Below the pieces are notes generated by a model. That model was not told the origin of the DNA. It did not search any database and saw only the letters and a program-made list of their open reading frames with translations. This document shows, in pieces, positions 16,566-24,121 of a stretch of DNA of 25,173 nucleotides. The translations under genes and the position numbers were made by a program. The stretch spans positions 1 to 25,173 of the forward strand of contig JAKBJA010000048.1 of NCBI GenBank assembly GCA_021836225.1, given 5' to 3'. Position 1 is the stretch's first letter. The number at the start of each line of letters is the position of its first letter. The DNA is from Pseudomonadota bacterium. GTDB taxonomy: Bacteria > Pseudomonadota > Gammaproteobacteria > Burkholderiales > Thiobacillaceae.

Positions 16566-16701
16566 TAGCCGCCGGGCTACCCCCGGCCAACGCTCAGGAG
16601 TCCTGCGAGGTCACTAACTACTCAGCCGTGCTTCGCGCCAATCAACGAACTGGATTGCTTCTTCGCTGCGCTCCTCGCAATGACGGCTACAGCGAGGAAC
16701 A

Positions 16702-16718
16702 CGCGGCGTTGTGCCGCG
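16702..16718 (-). terminator. Possible terminator of the cyanate operon
   Basis: CGCGGC (16702-16707) and GCCGCG (16713-16718) form a perfect 6-bp stem with a 5-base loop, 10 bases beyond the cynS stop. No real T-run follows on the minus strand, so it is weak. Confidence 0.4.
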
Positions 16719-16727
16719 GCCCCATCC

Positions 16728-17171
16728 TCAATACATCTTGTACGGCAAAAACTTCCCATTCAAAACAATCTTCACCCGATCCCCCTTCGGATCCTCCACC
16801 CGCGAAATATCCATCGAAAAATCGATCGCACTCATGATGCCGTCGCCGAACTCCTCATGGATCAGCGACTTGATCGTGATGCCGTACACCATGATCAGTT
16901 CATAGAAGCGATAGATCAGCGGATCGGTCGGCACCGCACTCGGCAGGCTGCCCTTGTACGGCACCATCTGCAGCTGGTCGACCGCCTCGGGCGGCAGGCC
17001 GAGCATCTTGCCGACGGCGGTCGCCTGCTTCTTGTCGAGCGTCATCTGGCCAAGGAGCGCGGCGGTTGTCCATTCCTTGCTCTGGCCGACCTTCTTGGCG
17101 ATCTCGGCCCACTTCAGGCCTTTCTTGTGTTTGGCGGCGAGGATGAGATCGGTGACTTCGGTGCGGTTCAT
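16728..17171 (-). CDS. cynS: Cyanate hydratase (cyanase)
   Basis: Cyanase converts cyanate and bicarbonate to ammonia and CO2 in the cytoplasm, for detoxification or nitrogen supply. The 147-residue product carries the family core PTDPLIYRFYELIMVYGITI (81-100). The catalytic triad equivalents Arg88, Glu91 and Ser114 (in GDGIMSAIDF) are all present, and the C terminus GKFLPYKMY is typical. The N-terminal helical domain has the expected length less about nine residues compared with E. coli. AAGGA lies 5 bases before the ATG. It is the last gene of the transporter operon, 8 bases after the ATPase gene, so cyanate is the probable transported substrate. Confidence 0.97.
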   Translation of the reverse strand: MNRTEVTDLILAAKHKKGLKWAEIAKKVGQSKEWTTAALLGQMTLDKKQATAVGKMLGLPPEAVDQLQMVPYKGSLPSAVPTDPLIYRFYELIMVYGITIKSLIHEEFGDGIMSAIDFSMDISRVEDPKGDRVKIVLNGKFLPYKMY

Positions 17172-17179
17172 GATGGTCC

Positions 17180-18109
17180 TTAAGTGTTGACGAGGTGGAT
17201 GTGGGGTTTGCCGACGGGCGGCGCAGGGACGACGACCGGTTCGGACTCGACCAGATCGGCCGGATCGAACACTGTGGGCGAACTGGGGGCATCGGGCGCG
17301 TCGCGCAGGGCGCCGAACTGCTTGGAGCGGCTCACCAGGAAATCGACCAGGTGGTTGCGGATCGGGTAGTAGTGCGGCTGCTTGTGAATGGCGCTGCGCT
17401 CGCGCGGACGCGGCAGGGTGTTGTTGACGATTTCGGCGATGCGCGCGTGCGGGCCGTTCGACATCAGCATGATCTTGTCGGACAGCAAAATCGCTTCGTC
17501 GACGTCGTGCGTGATCATGAACACGGTCTGCTGCGTCTCGGCGCAGATTTTCAGCAGCTCGTCCTGGATCACACCACGGGTCAGCGCGTCGAGCGCGCCG
17601 AAGGGCTCGTCCATCAACAGCATTTTCGGCTCGATGGAAAACGCGCGGGCGATGCCGACGCGCTGCTTCATGCCGCCCGACAACTGCGACGGCTTCTTGT
17701 GCTCGGCGCCCTTGAGGCCGACCAGTTCGATGTAGCGCATGGCGTGCTCGCGCACCTGCTGCTTGCTCCAACTGGCCCAGCGCGACTTCACCGCGAAGGC
17801 CACGTTCTCCAGCACGGTGAGCCAGGGCATCAGCGCGTGGCTCTGGAAGATGACGCCACGGTCGAGGCTCGGCCCCGACACTTCGCGACCGTCCATGAAG
17901 ACGTTGCCGGCGCTGGCGGTGTCGAGGCCGGCGAGGATGTTGAGGATGGTCGACTTGCCACAGCCGGAATGGCCGGTGACGCAGACGAACTCGCCCTTGT
18001 GGATGCGGAAGTTGACATGGTCGAACACGGTAACGGGCGTGCCGCCGGTGGGGCTGGGGTAGGCCCGCGCCAGGTTTTCGACCTGCAGGAAGGGATGGAT
18101 GGCTGACAT
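17180..18109 (-). CDS. ABC transporter ATPase, nitrate/cyanate type (NrtD/CynD-like)
   Basis: The 309-residue cytoplasmic ATPase has Walker [10 protein letters not shown] (46-54), the signature LSGGMKQ (143-149), Walker B MLLMDEP (163-169), the D-loop GALD and the switch His201 in ITHDVDEA. The sequence style ([23 protein letters not shown]) is that of the NrtD/CmpD/CynD/SsuB/TauB branch. A tail of about 60 residues beyond the core is rich in proline and acidic residues and of unknown role. Association with cynS favours cyanate as substrate, although the family also covers nitrate, nitrite, bicarbonate and sulfonates. It starts 3 bases after the permease stop. Confidence 0.92.
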   Translation of the reverse strand: MSAIHPFLQVENLARAYPSPTGGTPVTVFDHVNFRIHKGEFVCVTGHSGCGKSTILNILAGLDTASAGNVFMDGREVSGPSLDRGVIFQSHALMPWLTVLENVAFAVKSRWASWSKQQVREHAMRYIELVGLKGAEHKKPSQLSGGMKQRVGIARAFSIEPKMLLMDEPFGALDALTRGVIQDELLKICAETQQTVFMITHDVDEAILLSDKIMLMSNGPHARIAEIVNNTLPRPRERSAIHKQPHYYPIRNHLVDFLVSRSKQFGALRDAPDAPSSPTVFDPADLVESEPVVVPAPPVGKPHIHLVNT

Positions 18110-18112
18110 GCG

Positions 18113-18964
18113 TTACTCCTGATACGCGACGCGCTTGCTCAGCACGCCGAAGACGCTGTCGAGCACCATGCCGACGACGCCGATCATCAGGATGGCGAAC
18201 AGCACGTTGGTGAGCGACAGGTTGTTCCACTCGTTCCACACGAAGTAGCCGATGCCGGTGCCGCCGACCAGCATTTCGGCGGCGACGATGACGAGCCAGG
18301 CGATGCCCATGGAGATGCGCATGCCGGTCAATATCGTCGGCGCGGCGGCCGGCAGGATGACACGGAAGGCGAGGCGCAGCGGATTGACTTCGAGCGTGCG
18401 CGAGACGTCGAGCCAGTCGCGGCGCACGTTGGCAACCCCGTGCGCGGTGTTGATCAGCATCGGCCACAGCGAGCAGATGAAGATGACGAAAATGGCCGAG
18501 GCCGACGCATCCTTGATCGTGTACAAGGCCAGCGGCATCCACGCCAGCGGCGAGATCGGTTTCAGCAGCTGCACGTAGGGGTTGATCGCCTGGTAGAACA
18601 CGCGCGAGTTACCGATTGCGAAGCCGAGCGGGATCGCCACCGCGGCGGCGAGGAAGAAGCCGCCGAGCACGCGCGCCAGCGAATAGGCGAGCTGGATGCC
18701 GATTCCCTTGTCGTTGGGGCCGTTGTCGTAGAACGGGTCGGACAACTTGTCCCACAGCGTCTGCGCCATCGCCGCCGGGGTGGGGAAGCTCGACGCCGAG
18801 CTGGCCGCCCCGCCGCCCATCAGCGCGGCATACTCGGGATCGACATCGGCCGCGACGACCTTGGCTTCCGGCAGCGTCGCCAGCTGCCACACCAGCAGGA
18901 TCACCGCGAACAGACCGACCGACAGCAGGGCGGCCTTCTGGCTGAGCGAGAGCTTCATCTTCAT
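18113..18964 (-). CDS. ABC transporter permease, nitrate/cyanate type (NrtB/CynB-like)
   Basis: The 283-residue inner-membrane permease starts at ATG 18964, chosen because it overlaps the binding-protein stop by ATGA. The first membrane helix is at about 10-30. A periplasmic stretch follows (about 31-88, including a GGGAASSASS run). The BPD-transport domain then has about five helices. The coupling helix motif E-x-x-x-x-x-x-x-x-x-x-x-x-LP is seen as EVNPLRLAFRVILPAAAP. WLVIVAAEMLVGGTGIGY is characteristic of NrtB-like permeases. It partners the ATPase and binding protein encoded on either side. Confidence 0.92.
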   Translation of the reverse strand: MKMKLSLSQKAALLSVGLFAVILLVWQLATLPEAKVVAADVDPEYAALMGGGAASSASSFPTPAAMAQTLWDKLSDPFYDNGPNDKGIGIQLAYSLARVLGGFFLAAAVAIPLGFAIGNSRVFYQAINPYVQLLKPISPLAWMPLALYTIKDASASAIFVIFICSLWPMLINTAHGVANVRRDWLDVSRTLEVNPLRLAFRVILPAAAPTILTGMRISMGIAWLVIVAAEMLVGGTGIGYFVWNEWNNLSLTNVLFAILMIGVVGMVLDSVFGVLSKRVAYQE

Positions 18965-20319
18965 GTGCGTTTGATGGCGAAGGAGTTGAGGTATTCGGCA
19001 GGCTTCGCGGGATCGAACACCTTGCCCATGATGGTGTGCTTGGCGTAGTTCGCTTTCGGCGCCGTCAGTCCAAGTTCGGCCATGCGGGCACGGGCGTCGG
19101 TGGCGCGGAACACTTCCTCGGCCACCGCCTGGTAGTTGATGTCGCCCTTGATGTAGTTCCAGCGCTTCAGCTGGGTGAGGATCCACACCGCCATCGACTG
19201 CCACGGGAAGGGATCGAAGTCGACGCGGTCGGGCACGTTCCTCACCTTGCCGAGGCCGTCGGCGAAGCGCCCGGTCATGACTTGCTCTAAAACCGGGATC
19301 GGCTGGTTGAGGTAGTTGGCCGGCGCGATCGCCTCGATGATGGCCTTGCGGTTCTCCGGCTTGTGCGCGTAGTCGGTGGCGCTGGCAATCGCGCGGAACA
19401 GCGCGGCGTAGGTGTTGGGATACTGCTTGTAGAAGCCTTCCTGCACGCCGAAGGCGCAGCACGGGTGGCCGTCCCACAGGTCGCGCGACAGGGTGTGGAT
19501 GAAGCCGACCTCCTCGTACACCGCGCGCTGGTTGAACGGCTCGGGGCCGAGGAAGCCGTCGATGTTGCCGGCGCGCAGGTTGGCCACCATGTCGGGCGGC
19601 GGCATCATGCGCAGCTCGACGTCCTTGTCGGGATCGAGGCCATGCTCGGCGAGATAGTAGCGCAGCAGCAGGTTGTGGATCGAGTAGTCGAACGGCAGGC
19701 CGAACTTCAGGCCTTTCCAGTCCTTGGGATTCATCTTGTCCTTGTGCTTGAGATGCAGGGTGATGGCCTGGCCGTTGATGTTCTGGATCGACGCCACGTC
19801 GACCGCCTGCTTGGCCGAGCCCAGCCCCAGCGACATCGCCAGCGGCATCGGGGAGAGCATGTGCGAGGCGTCGTATTCCTTGTTCTGCACCTTGTCGCGG
19901 ATCACCGCCCAGCCGGCGGTTTTCTGCAGCGTGACGTTGAGGCCTTCGCGCGCATAGAAGCCCATCGGCCCCGCCATGATGATGGGCGTGGCGCAGGTGA
20001 TCGGGATGAAGCCGATCTTCAAATCCGTCTTCTCAAGCTTGCCTTTTTCCGCCGCCAGCGCCTTCGCCGCGCCCATCGGGAACAGCGTCGAGATCGCCGC
20101 CATCGCCGTGCCGGCGCCGACCGCGCGCAGGAAGTTGCGACGCATCTGGTCGTCGGGGAAGAGGCCGCGCATCACCGCCGACTCGACCACGCGCGAGACC
20201 CGCGCATCCTCGTTCTTCATGTCGGCTTCATGGTCGGCCTGGCTGTGGTGGCGGCCGCAGCTACAGCCTGCACGGTGCAGTTTGGTATCGGGGTCAAACG
20301 GATTGTCAAAGCCGGACAT
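18961..20319 (-). CDS. Tat-exported substrate-binding protein, NrtA/CmpA family (probable cyanate binding)
   Basis: The 452-residue product has an unusually long N terminus: a Cys/His cluster (Cys19, Cys21, His24, His25, His30), then a twin-arginine signal RRNFLRAVG at 60-68 with hydrophobic core and AxA-like end near residue 89. The mature part is an NrtA/CmpA-type two-lobed binding protein (LKIGFIPITCATPIIMA, DASHMLSPMPLAMSLG, FGLPFDYSIHNLLLRYYL, DGHPCCAFGVQ). Nitrate, nitrite, bicarbonate and cyanate are all known ligands in this family; the cynS linkage points to cyanate. AGGAG lies 7 bases before the ATG. It is the first gene of the operon, and about 330 bases separate it from the divergent activator. 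Confidence 0.9.
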   Translation of the reverse strand: MSGFDNPFDPDTKLHRAGCSCGRHHSQADHEADMKNEDARVSRVVESAVMRGLFPDDQMRRNFLRAVGAGTAMAAISTLFPMGAAKALAAEKGKLEKTDLKIGFIPITCATPIIMAGPMGFYAREGLNVTLQKTAGWAVIRDKVQNKEYDASHMLSPMPLAMSLGLGSAKQAVDVASIQNINGQAITLHLKHKDKMNPKDWKGLKFGLPFDYSIHNLLLRYYLAEHGLDPDKDVELRMMPPPDMVANLRAGNIDGFLGPEPFNQRAVYEEVGFIHTLSRDLWDGHPCCAFGVQEGFYKQYPNTYAALFRAIASATDYAHKPENRKAIIEAIAPANYLNQPIPVLEQVMTGRFADGLGKVRNVPDRVDFDPFPWQSMAVWILTQLKRWNYIKGDINYQAVAEEVFRATDARARMAELGLTAPKANYAKHTIMGKVFDPAKPAEYLNSFAIKRT

Positions 20320-20507
20320 AAGGCGCTCCTGATCGGATTGAAAAAAGTCTTTGCTTCACACTTCACAGCGCCCCTTTTTGATCGCCCTGCGCCCCGGATT
20401 GGTGCGGCTCAAACGCCGGTTCCGCTAGGACCTTTGACTGCCCAGCCCGCTGAACACAAGTGATTCGGCAGGTTTGGATGCGCTGTGTCAGTGTTTCCAC
20501 TCTTGTC

Positions 20508-20526
20508 GTAATCAGGAAGCGTGCCA
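20508..20526 (-). promoter_or_regulatory. Sigma-54-like box facing the cyanate operon
   Basis: On the minus strand, TGGCACG-CTTC-CTGATTAC gives a perfect -24 element, but GA instead of GC at -12. A matching box (18 of 23 positions over an extended window) faces the other way at 20599-20617. A transcript from here would have a leader of about 180 bases before the binding-protein gene. Confidence 0.4.
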
Positions 20527-20598
20527 ACCCCGAAAAAAATCTTTAACTCGCTGTTGCGTAAATGATTTTTCAGAAAGGCAAGAAACCCGCCGTTCGGC

Positions 20599-20617
20599 TG
20601 GCCCGTTTCTTGATTAC
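20599..20617 (+). promoter_or_regulatory. Sigma-54-like box facing the activator gene
   Basis: TGGCCCG-TTTC-TTGATTAC has correct -24/-12 spacing, but A replaces the C of the -12 GC. Transcription would start near 20624, about 25 bases before the activator ATG. It pairs with the opposite box at 20508-20526. The ~70 bases between them contain an inverted GAAAAAAATC/GATTTTTC (20532-20541, 20564-20571). Confidence 0.4.
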
Positions 20618-20649
20618 ACAGTGTTGACACTTTGTTTCGAGACCGCGCC

Positions 20650-22221
20650 ATGACATCTGCCGTATTGCCTGCCGAACGTTTGCAAGACGAGGAATTGCTG
20701 GTGATCCGCGAGTCGGCCCGCCTGATGGGCAAGAGCCTGGAGCCGGGCCTGGTGATCCGCGAGATGCTGCACCTGATTTCGGAATTTCTCGGTCTCAACC
20801 GCGGCCGCGTGGTGCTCAAACAACCGGGCGGCGACGACTATGCGATCCGCTACGCGTACGGTCTGACGCAGGAAGAAATCGGGCGCGGCGTCTATCGTCC
20901 GGGCGACGGCGTGAGCGGGCGCGTGCTGCAAAGCGGCGAGACGGCGATCGTGCAGGACATCGACGACGACCCGCATTACCTCGCGCGCGCGGTCGAACGC
21001 GACCGCCTGCCGAACGAGACGGTGAGCTTCATCGCGCTGCCGCTGATGAGCGAAGGCGAGGTGCTGGGTCTGCTGGGCGTGCATCGCATTCGCGGACGCG
21101 CCCGTGCCCTGGCCGACGATCTGCGCATCCTCGAAATCATCGCCACGCTGATCACGCAGATCCTCAAGCTGAACGATCGCGTGGCCGAGCAGACCGCGCG
21201 GCTGGAACACGAAAACCGTGAACTCAAGTGGGCGCTCGAACGCGGCTCGCCGCAGCAGGCCACGCTCGGCATCGTCGGCGAATCGCCCGCGCTGCGGCAC
21301 GCGCTGCGCCAGGTCGAGCAGGTCGCGTCCACCGAGGCGACGGTGCTGCTGCTGGGCGAGTCGGGCACCGGCAAGGAACTATTCGCGCGCGCGCTGCACC
21401 TGTCGAGCCCGCGGCGCGACCAGCCTTTCGTCAAGGTGAACTGCGGGGCGATTCCGGAAAACCTGTTCGAGTCGGAATTGTTCGGCTACGAGAAAGGCGC
21501 GTTCACCGGCGCCTCGACCGCGCGCGCCGGCTATTTCGAGCAGGCCCACGGCGGCACGCTGTTCCTCGACGAAATCGGCGAGCTGCCGCTGGCGATGCAG
21601 GTGAAGCTGCTCAGGGTGCTGCAGGAGAAATCGCTGCAGCGCGTCGGCAGCCGCCGCGAAACGCCGATCGACGTGCGCATCGTCGCCGCCACCAACCTGG
21701 ATCTGCAGCAGCAGGTCGCCGCCGGGCGCTTCCGCCTCGATCTCTACTACCGCCTCAACATCATTCCGATCCGCCTGCCGGCGCTGCGCGAGCGGCGCGA
21801 GGACATCCGCCCGCTGGTGCGGCATCAGCTCAACCTGATCAGCCAGAGCTACCAGCGCAACGTTGGCCTGACGCCGGAGGCGATGGAGCGGCTCGGCGAC
21901 TACCCGTGGCCGGGCAACATCCGCCAGCTGCGCAATGTGCTGGAGCGTCTGGTGCTGCTGGCCGAGGGCGCGACGGTATCGGCACGCGAGGTCGAACACG
22001 TCATCCGCAGCGAAGCGGTCGGCGCGCCGGATGCGCCGCCGTTGCCTGCCGCGCCGACCGCGGGAGCTGTGCGGCCCTATCTGCCGGCGCAATCGCACGA
22101 CCGCCCGCAGATCGAACAAGCGCTGGCGCAAACCCACGGCAACAAGTCACGCGCGGCGCAACTGCTGGGACTGACCTTGCGCCAATTGAACTACCGCATG
22201 AAGCGCCTGGAAATGGCCTGA
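20650..22221 (+). CDS. Sigma-54-dependent transcriptional activator, GAF-AAA+-Fis (NifA-like)
   Basis: The 523-residue enhancer-binding protein has a GAF sensor domain (about 15-170), a short coiled coil (173-198), a sigma-54-interacting AAA+ domain (about 206-440) and a Fis-type helix-turn-helix (about 484-521). Walker A is GESGTGKE (236-243), GAFTGA is 283-288, Walker [11 protein letters not shown] is 301-310 and arginine fingers lie near 360-368. It lacks the interdomain cysteine cluster of oxygen-sensitive NifA. ATG 20650 is chosen over ATG 20632 because the GAF alignment begins later and 20632 is within the TTGACA motif region. Likely targets are the divergent cyanate operon, itself and the operon at 22384, all next to sigma-54-like boxes. 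The GAF ligand is unknown. Confidence 0.93.
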   Translation: MTSAVLPAERLQDEELLVIRESARLMGKSLEPGLVIREMLHLISEFLGLNRGRVVLKQPGGDDYAIRYAYGLTQEEIGRGVYRPGDGVSGRVLQSGETAIVQDIDDDPHYLARAVERDRLPNETVSFIALPLMSEGEVLGLLGVHRIRGRARALADDLRILEIIATLITQILKLNDRVAEQTARLEHENRELKWALERGSPQQATLGIVGESPALRHALRQVEQVASTEATVLLLGESGTGKELFARALHLSSPRRDQPFVKVNCGAIPENLFESELFGYEKGAFTGASTARAGYFEQAHGGTLFLDEIGELPLAMQVKLLRVLQEKSLQRVGSRRETPIDVRIVAATNLDLQQQVAAGRFRLDLYYRLNIIPIRLPALRERREDIRPLVRHQLNLISQSYQRNVGLTPEAMERLGDYPWPGNIRQLRNVLERLVLLAEGATVSAREVEHVIRSEAVGAPDAPPLPAAPTAGAVRPYLPAQSHDRPQIEQALAQTHGNKSRAAQLLGLTLRQLNYRMKRLEMA

Positions 22222-22227
22222 CAAAGG

Positions 22228-22314
22228 TTGACAATTTGTTAGCGTGAAAATCCGCCGGCAGCGGCATGCCGAACAATATTCACAACGAGATCAATGGCTT
22301 GACATTGTTTGACC
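22228..22314 (+). promoter_or_regulatory. Two TTGACA...TTGTT motifs, candidate activator-binding sites
   Basis: TTGACAATTTGTTAGCG (22228-22244) contains the near-palindrome TGACAATTTGTTA. CTTGACATTGTTTGACC (22298-22314) is similar with a 2-base shorter spacer. A third copy, TTGACACTTTGTTTCG, begins at 20624 before the activator gene. The first lies about 75-90 bases upstream of the -24/-12 promoter at 22319, a usual enhancer distance. Confidence 0.4.
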
Positions 22315-22318
22315 GGGT

Positions 22319-22334
22319 TGGCACGGGAATCGCA
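22319..22334 (+). promoter_or_regulatory. Sigma-54 (-24/-12) promoter of the osmC-like operon
   Basis: TGGCACG-GGAA-TCGCA matches the TGGCACG-N4-TTGCA consensus at all but one position, with GG and GC exactly ten bases apart. Transcription would start near 22345, about 39 bases before the ATG. An adjacent gene encodes a sigma-54 activator, which strengthens the call. Confidence 0.78.
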
Positions 22335-22383
22335 ATACAGCGCTTGTCGGTTTCCCGATCAACCCATCTCTAGGAGTCCTGCC

Positions 22384-22926
22384 ATGTCCGAAGTCGTCGC
22401 CCTGAAAACCCAAACCGTGCTTGAGCCCATCGATGCCGAAGGCCTTGCCGCCCTCGCCACCAAGGGCAAGGCGAATCCGCAGTCGGTCGTCACGCTGAAA
22501 GCCAAGACCGTGTGCGAAAGCAAGTTCCGCAATCTCACCTACGTGCGCAACCTGGAGGCGCACGTGATCGACGAGCCGCCGCATCTCCTGGGTGACGACA
22601 CCGCGCCGAATCCCTCGGAAGCGGTGCTCGCCACGCTCGGCTCCTGCCTGTCGGTCGGCCTGCACGCCAACGCGGTGGCGCGCGGCATCACGCTCACCCG
22701 TCTCGAACTCGAACTCGAGGGCGACATCAACGTGACCGCGGTGTGGGGCGTGGGCGACCTCGACCCGCTGAAGAAGCTGGGCTTCACTGACGTGCGCGTG
22801 AAGGTGCACCTCGAAGGCGACGCCAGCGAGGAAGCACTGAAGGACCTGGTCGCGCATTCCAACGCCTGGTCGCCGGTCGCCAACACCCTGCGCAATCCGG
22901 TCAACGTCAGCGTCGAGCTCGCCTGA
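22384..22926 (+). CDS. OsmC/Ohr-family protein lacking the resolving cysteine
   Basis: This 180-residue cytoplasmic protein has an OsmC fold. The helix bearing the reactive cysteine is clear (PSEAVLATLGSCLSVGLHANA, Cys88). The usual second-cysteine position, C-P-V in related proteins, is SPVANTLRNPV here, with Ser163. A third cysteine, Cys44, lies elsewhere. Classical OsmC/Ohr proteins reduce organic peroxides with two cysteines, so this one either uses another thiol partner or has another role. AGGAG is 7 bases before ATG 22384. It is first in an operon with an acyl-CoA-dehydrogenase-like protein, DUF302 protein and rubredoxin, under the sigma-54 promoter at 22319. Confidence 0.88.
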   Translation: MSEVVALKTQTVLEPIDAEGLAALATKGKANPQSVVTLKAKTVCESKFRNLTYVRNLEAHVIDEPPHLLGDDTAPNPSEAVLATLGSCLSVGLHANAVARGITLTRLELELEGDINVTAVWGVGDLDPLKKLGFTDVRVKVHLEGDASEEALKDLVAHSNAWSPVANTLRNPVNVSVELA

Positions 22927-22951
22927 TCCATCCGTCGAACTGGAGTCCACC

Positions 22952-24121
22952 ATGCCTGCGCCTGCTCTTGCCCCCGCACGCCCGAATGCACCTGCCGAGG
23001 TGCTGCCGGGTCTGGCCGAACTCATCGCTTCGGAACTGGCACCCAAGGTGGTCGACATCGACCTCAAGGGCGTCTATCCCGGCGATTTCCTCAAGCAGCT
23101 CGGCGCGCTCGGCGGGCTGGGCAGCCTCACGCCGGTCGAGCACGGCGGCAGCGCGCGCGGCCTCGGCCACGCGATCCGGGTGATCGAGGAAGCCTCGAAG
23201 GAGTGCGTGTCGACCGGCTTCCTGCTGTGGGCGGAATACGCGCTGCAGTGGTATGTGATCAACAGTTCCAACCACGCGCTCGCCGCCGAGATGCTGCCGA
23301 AAATGGCGCGCGGCGAAGTGCTCGGCGGCACGGCACAGTCGAACAGCATGAAGTCCTGCGTCGGCATCGAGGAGGCACGGCTGAAGGCAAAGCGGGTGGA
23401 CGGCGGTTACGTCATCAACGGCGTGCTGCCGTGGGTGTCGAACATCGGCCTCGATCACTGGTTTCACATGGGCGCCACGCTGCCCGACGCGCCGGGGCTG
23501 GTGATCGGCCTGATGCACGGCAGCACGCCCGGCCTCACGCTGGCGCAGAACGCGCACTTCATCGGCATGGAAGGCACCAACACCTTCGCCTGCCAGTTCC
23601 GCGACGTGTTCCTGCCCGACAGCCGGGTGGTGTGCCATGCGGAAGAATTCGGCGCCTTCCGCGACCGCACCAAGTCGGCGTTCATCCTGCTGCAGATGGG
23701 CATGGGCCTGGGGCTCATCGACGCCTGCGTGGCGATGATGAAGCGCGCCGACAAGCAGTTCGGCCACGTCAACCGCTTTCTCGACGTGCAGGCCGACGCG
23801 CTGGAAGCCGAACTCGACGCCGCGCGCGCCGCCACCTACGCGCTGGCGGACAAAATCGAACGCGACGGCAGCGCGCCGCATGTGAAGGAAACCCTGCAGC
23901 TGCGGCTGGCCGGCAGCGAACTCAGTCTGAAAGCCGCCAACGCTGCGATGCTCTCCCTCGGCGCGAAAGGCTATCTGTCCAACAATCCCGCCCAGCGCCG
24001 CCTGCGCGAAGCCTACTTCATCGCCATCGTCACCCCGGCGATCAAGCACCTGCGCAAGGAGCTGCACGAATTCGACAGCGCCGCCTGCGCGCTGTCGCAG
24101 CCTGAACTGGAGGTCGCATGA
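22952..24121 (+). CDS. Acyl-CoA-dehydrogenase-fold flavoprotein without the canonical catalytic glutamate
   Basis: The 389-residue protein has the three-part acyl-CoA dehydrogenase layout: an N-terminal helical domain (to about 120), a middle beta domain with [20 protein letters not shown] (146-164) and a C-terminal helical domain. Near the C terminus, the usual segment ending in Y-E-G-T is replaced: [20 protein letters not shown] is followed by IVTPAIKH, so the standard catalytic glutamate is absent (Thr361 at that place). This recalls flavin monooxygenases and other non-dehydrogenase members such as DszC and SfnB. With a rubredoxin gene downstream, an electron-transfer or oxygenase reaction is possible (inference). 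GGAG precedes the ATG, and the stop overlaps the next start (ATGA). Confidence 0.85.
   Translation: MPAPALAPARPNAPAEVLPGLAELIASELAPKVVDIDLKGVYPGDFLKQLGALGGLGSLTPVEHGGSARGLGHAIRVIEEASKECVSTGFLLWAEYALQWYVINSSNHALAAEMLPKMARGEVLGGTAQSNSMKSCVGIEEARLKAKRVDGGYVINGVLPWVSNIGLDHWFHMGATLPDAPGLVIGLMHGSTPGLTLAQNAHFIGMEGTNTFACQFRDVFLPDSRVVCHAEEFGAFRDRTKSAFILLQMGMGLGLIDACVAMMKRADKQFGHVNRFLDVQADALEAELDAARAATYALADKIERDGSAPHVKETLQLRLAGSELSLKAANAAMLSLGAKGYLSNNPAQRRLREAYFIAIVTPAIKHLRKELHEFDSAACALSQPELEVA

Larger units (their letters stand above)
14919..16687. mobile_element. Candidate composite element: one cargo gene between inverted structured repeats
   Basis: Two ~350-bp copies of one repeat, in inverted orientation, bound a single AT-richer gene. 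The outer ends match (GCCGTCATTGCG at the left, CGCAATGACGGC at the right). The inner ends match as well: 41 bases at 15229-15269 are identical to the complement of 16331-16371. It sits between the mpl stop (9 bases away) and the end of cynS (40 bases away). I see no transposase, integrase or clear target-site duplication, so it may be non-autonomous, or two independent repeat insertions around an acquired gene. Confidence 0.6.
16331..16687 (+). repeat. Structured dispersed repeat, right copy
   Basis: This is the inverted counterpart of 14919-15269, a few bases longer, with small inserts near the outer end (CGAGGAGCGCAGCGAAGAAGC in complement against CGAG-CGCAGCGAAG-C at left). Identical blocks of 41 and 65 bases alternate with diverged blocks that coincide with hairpin arms. 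A small CAGGA/TCCTG hairpin near 16594-16604 stands where the left copy has GTCAG/CTGAC. No gene is seen between 16298 and 16727 apart from this repeat. Confidence 0.85.

Noticed and set aside
14910..16727. Transposase, integrase, CRISPR array or tRNA-type attachment site in the low-GC island
   Set aside because: Only one sizeable gene is present, with no catalytic motifs of recombinases, no spaced direct repeats and no tRNA-like fold; flanks show no clear target duplication.
17172..18542. Open frame extending cynS upstream by over 450 codons
   Set aside because: The extra part is the out-of-frame shadow of the ABC ATPase and permease; cyanase begins at ATG 17171 with its own AAGGA site.
20395..20430. 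GG-N10-GC on the minus strand near the binding-protein gene as a sigma-54 promoter
   Set aside because: Only the GG and GC dinucleotides fit; the rest of both elements is poor, and such matches are common in GC-rich DNA.
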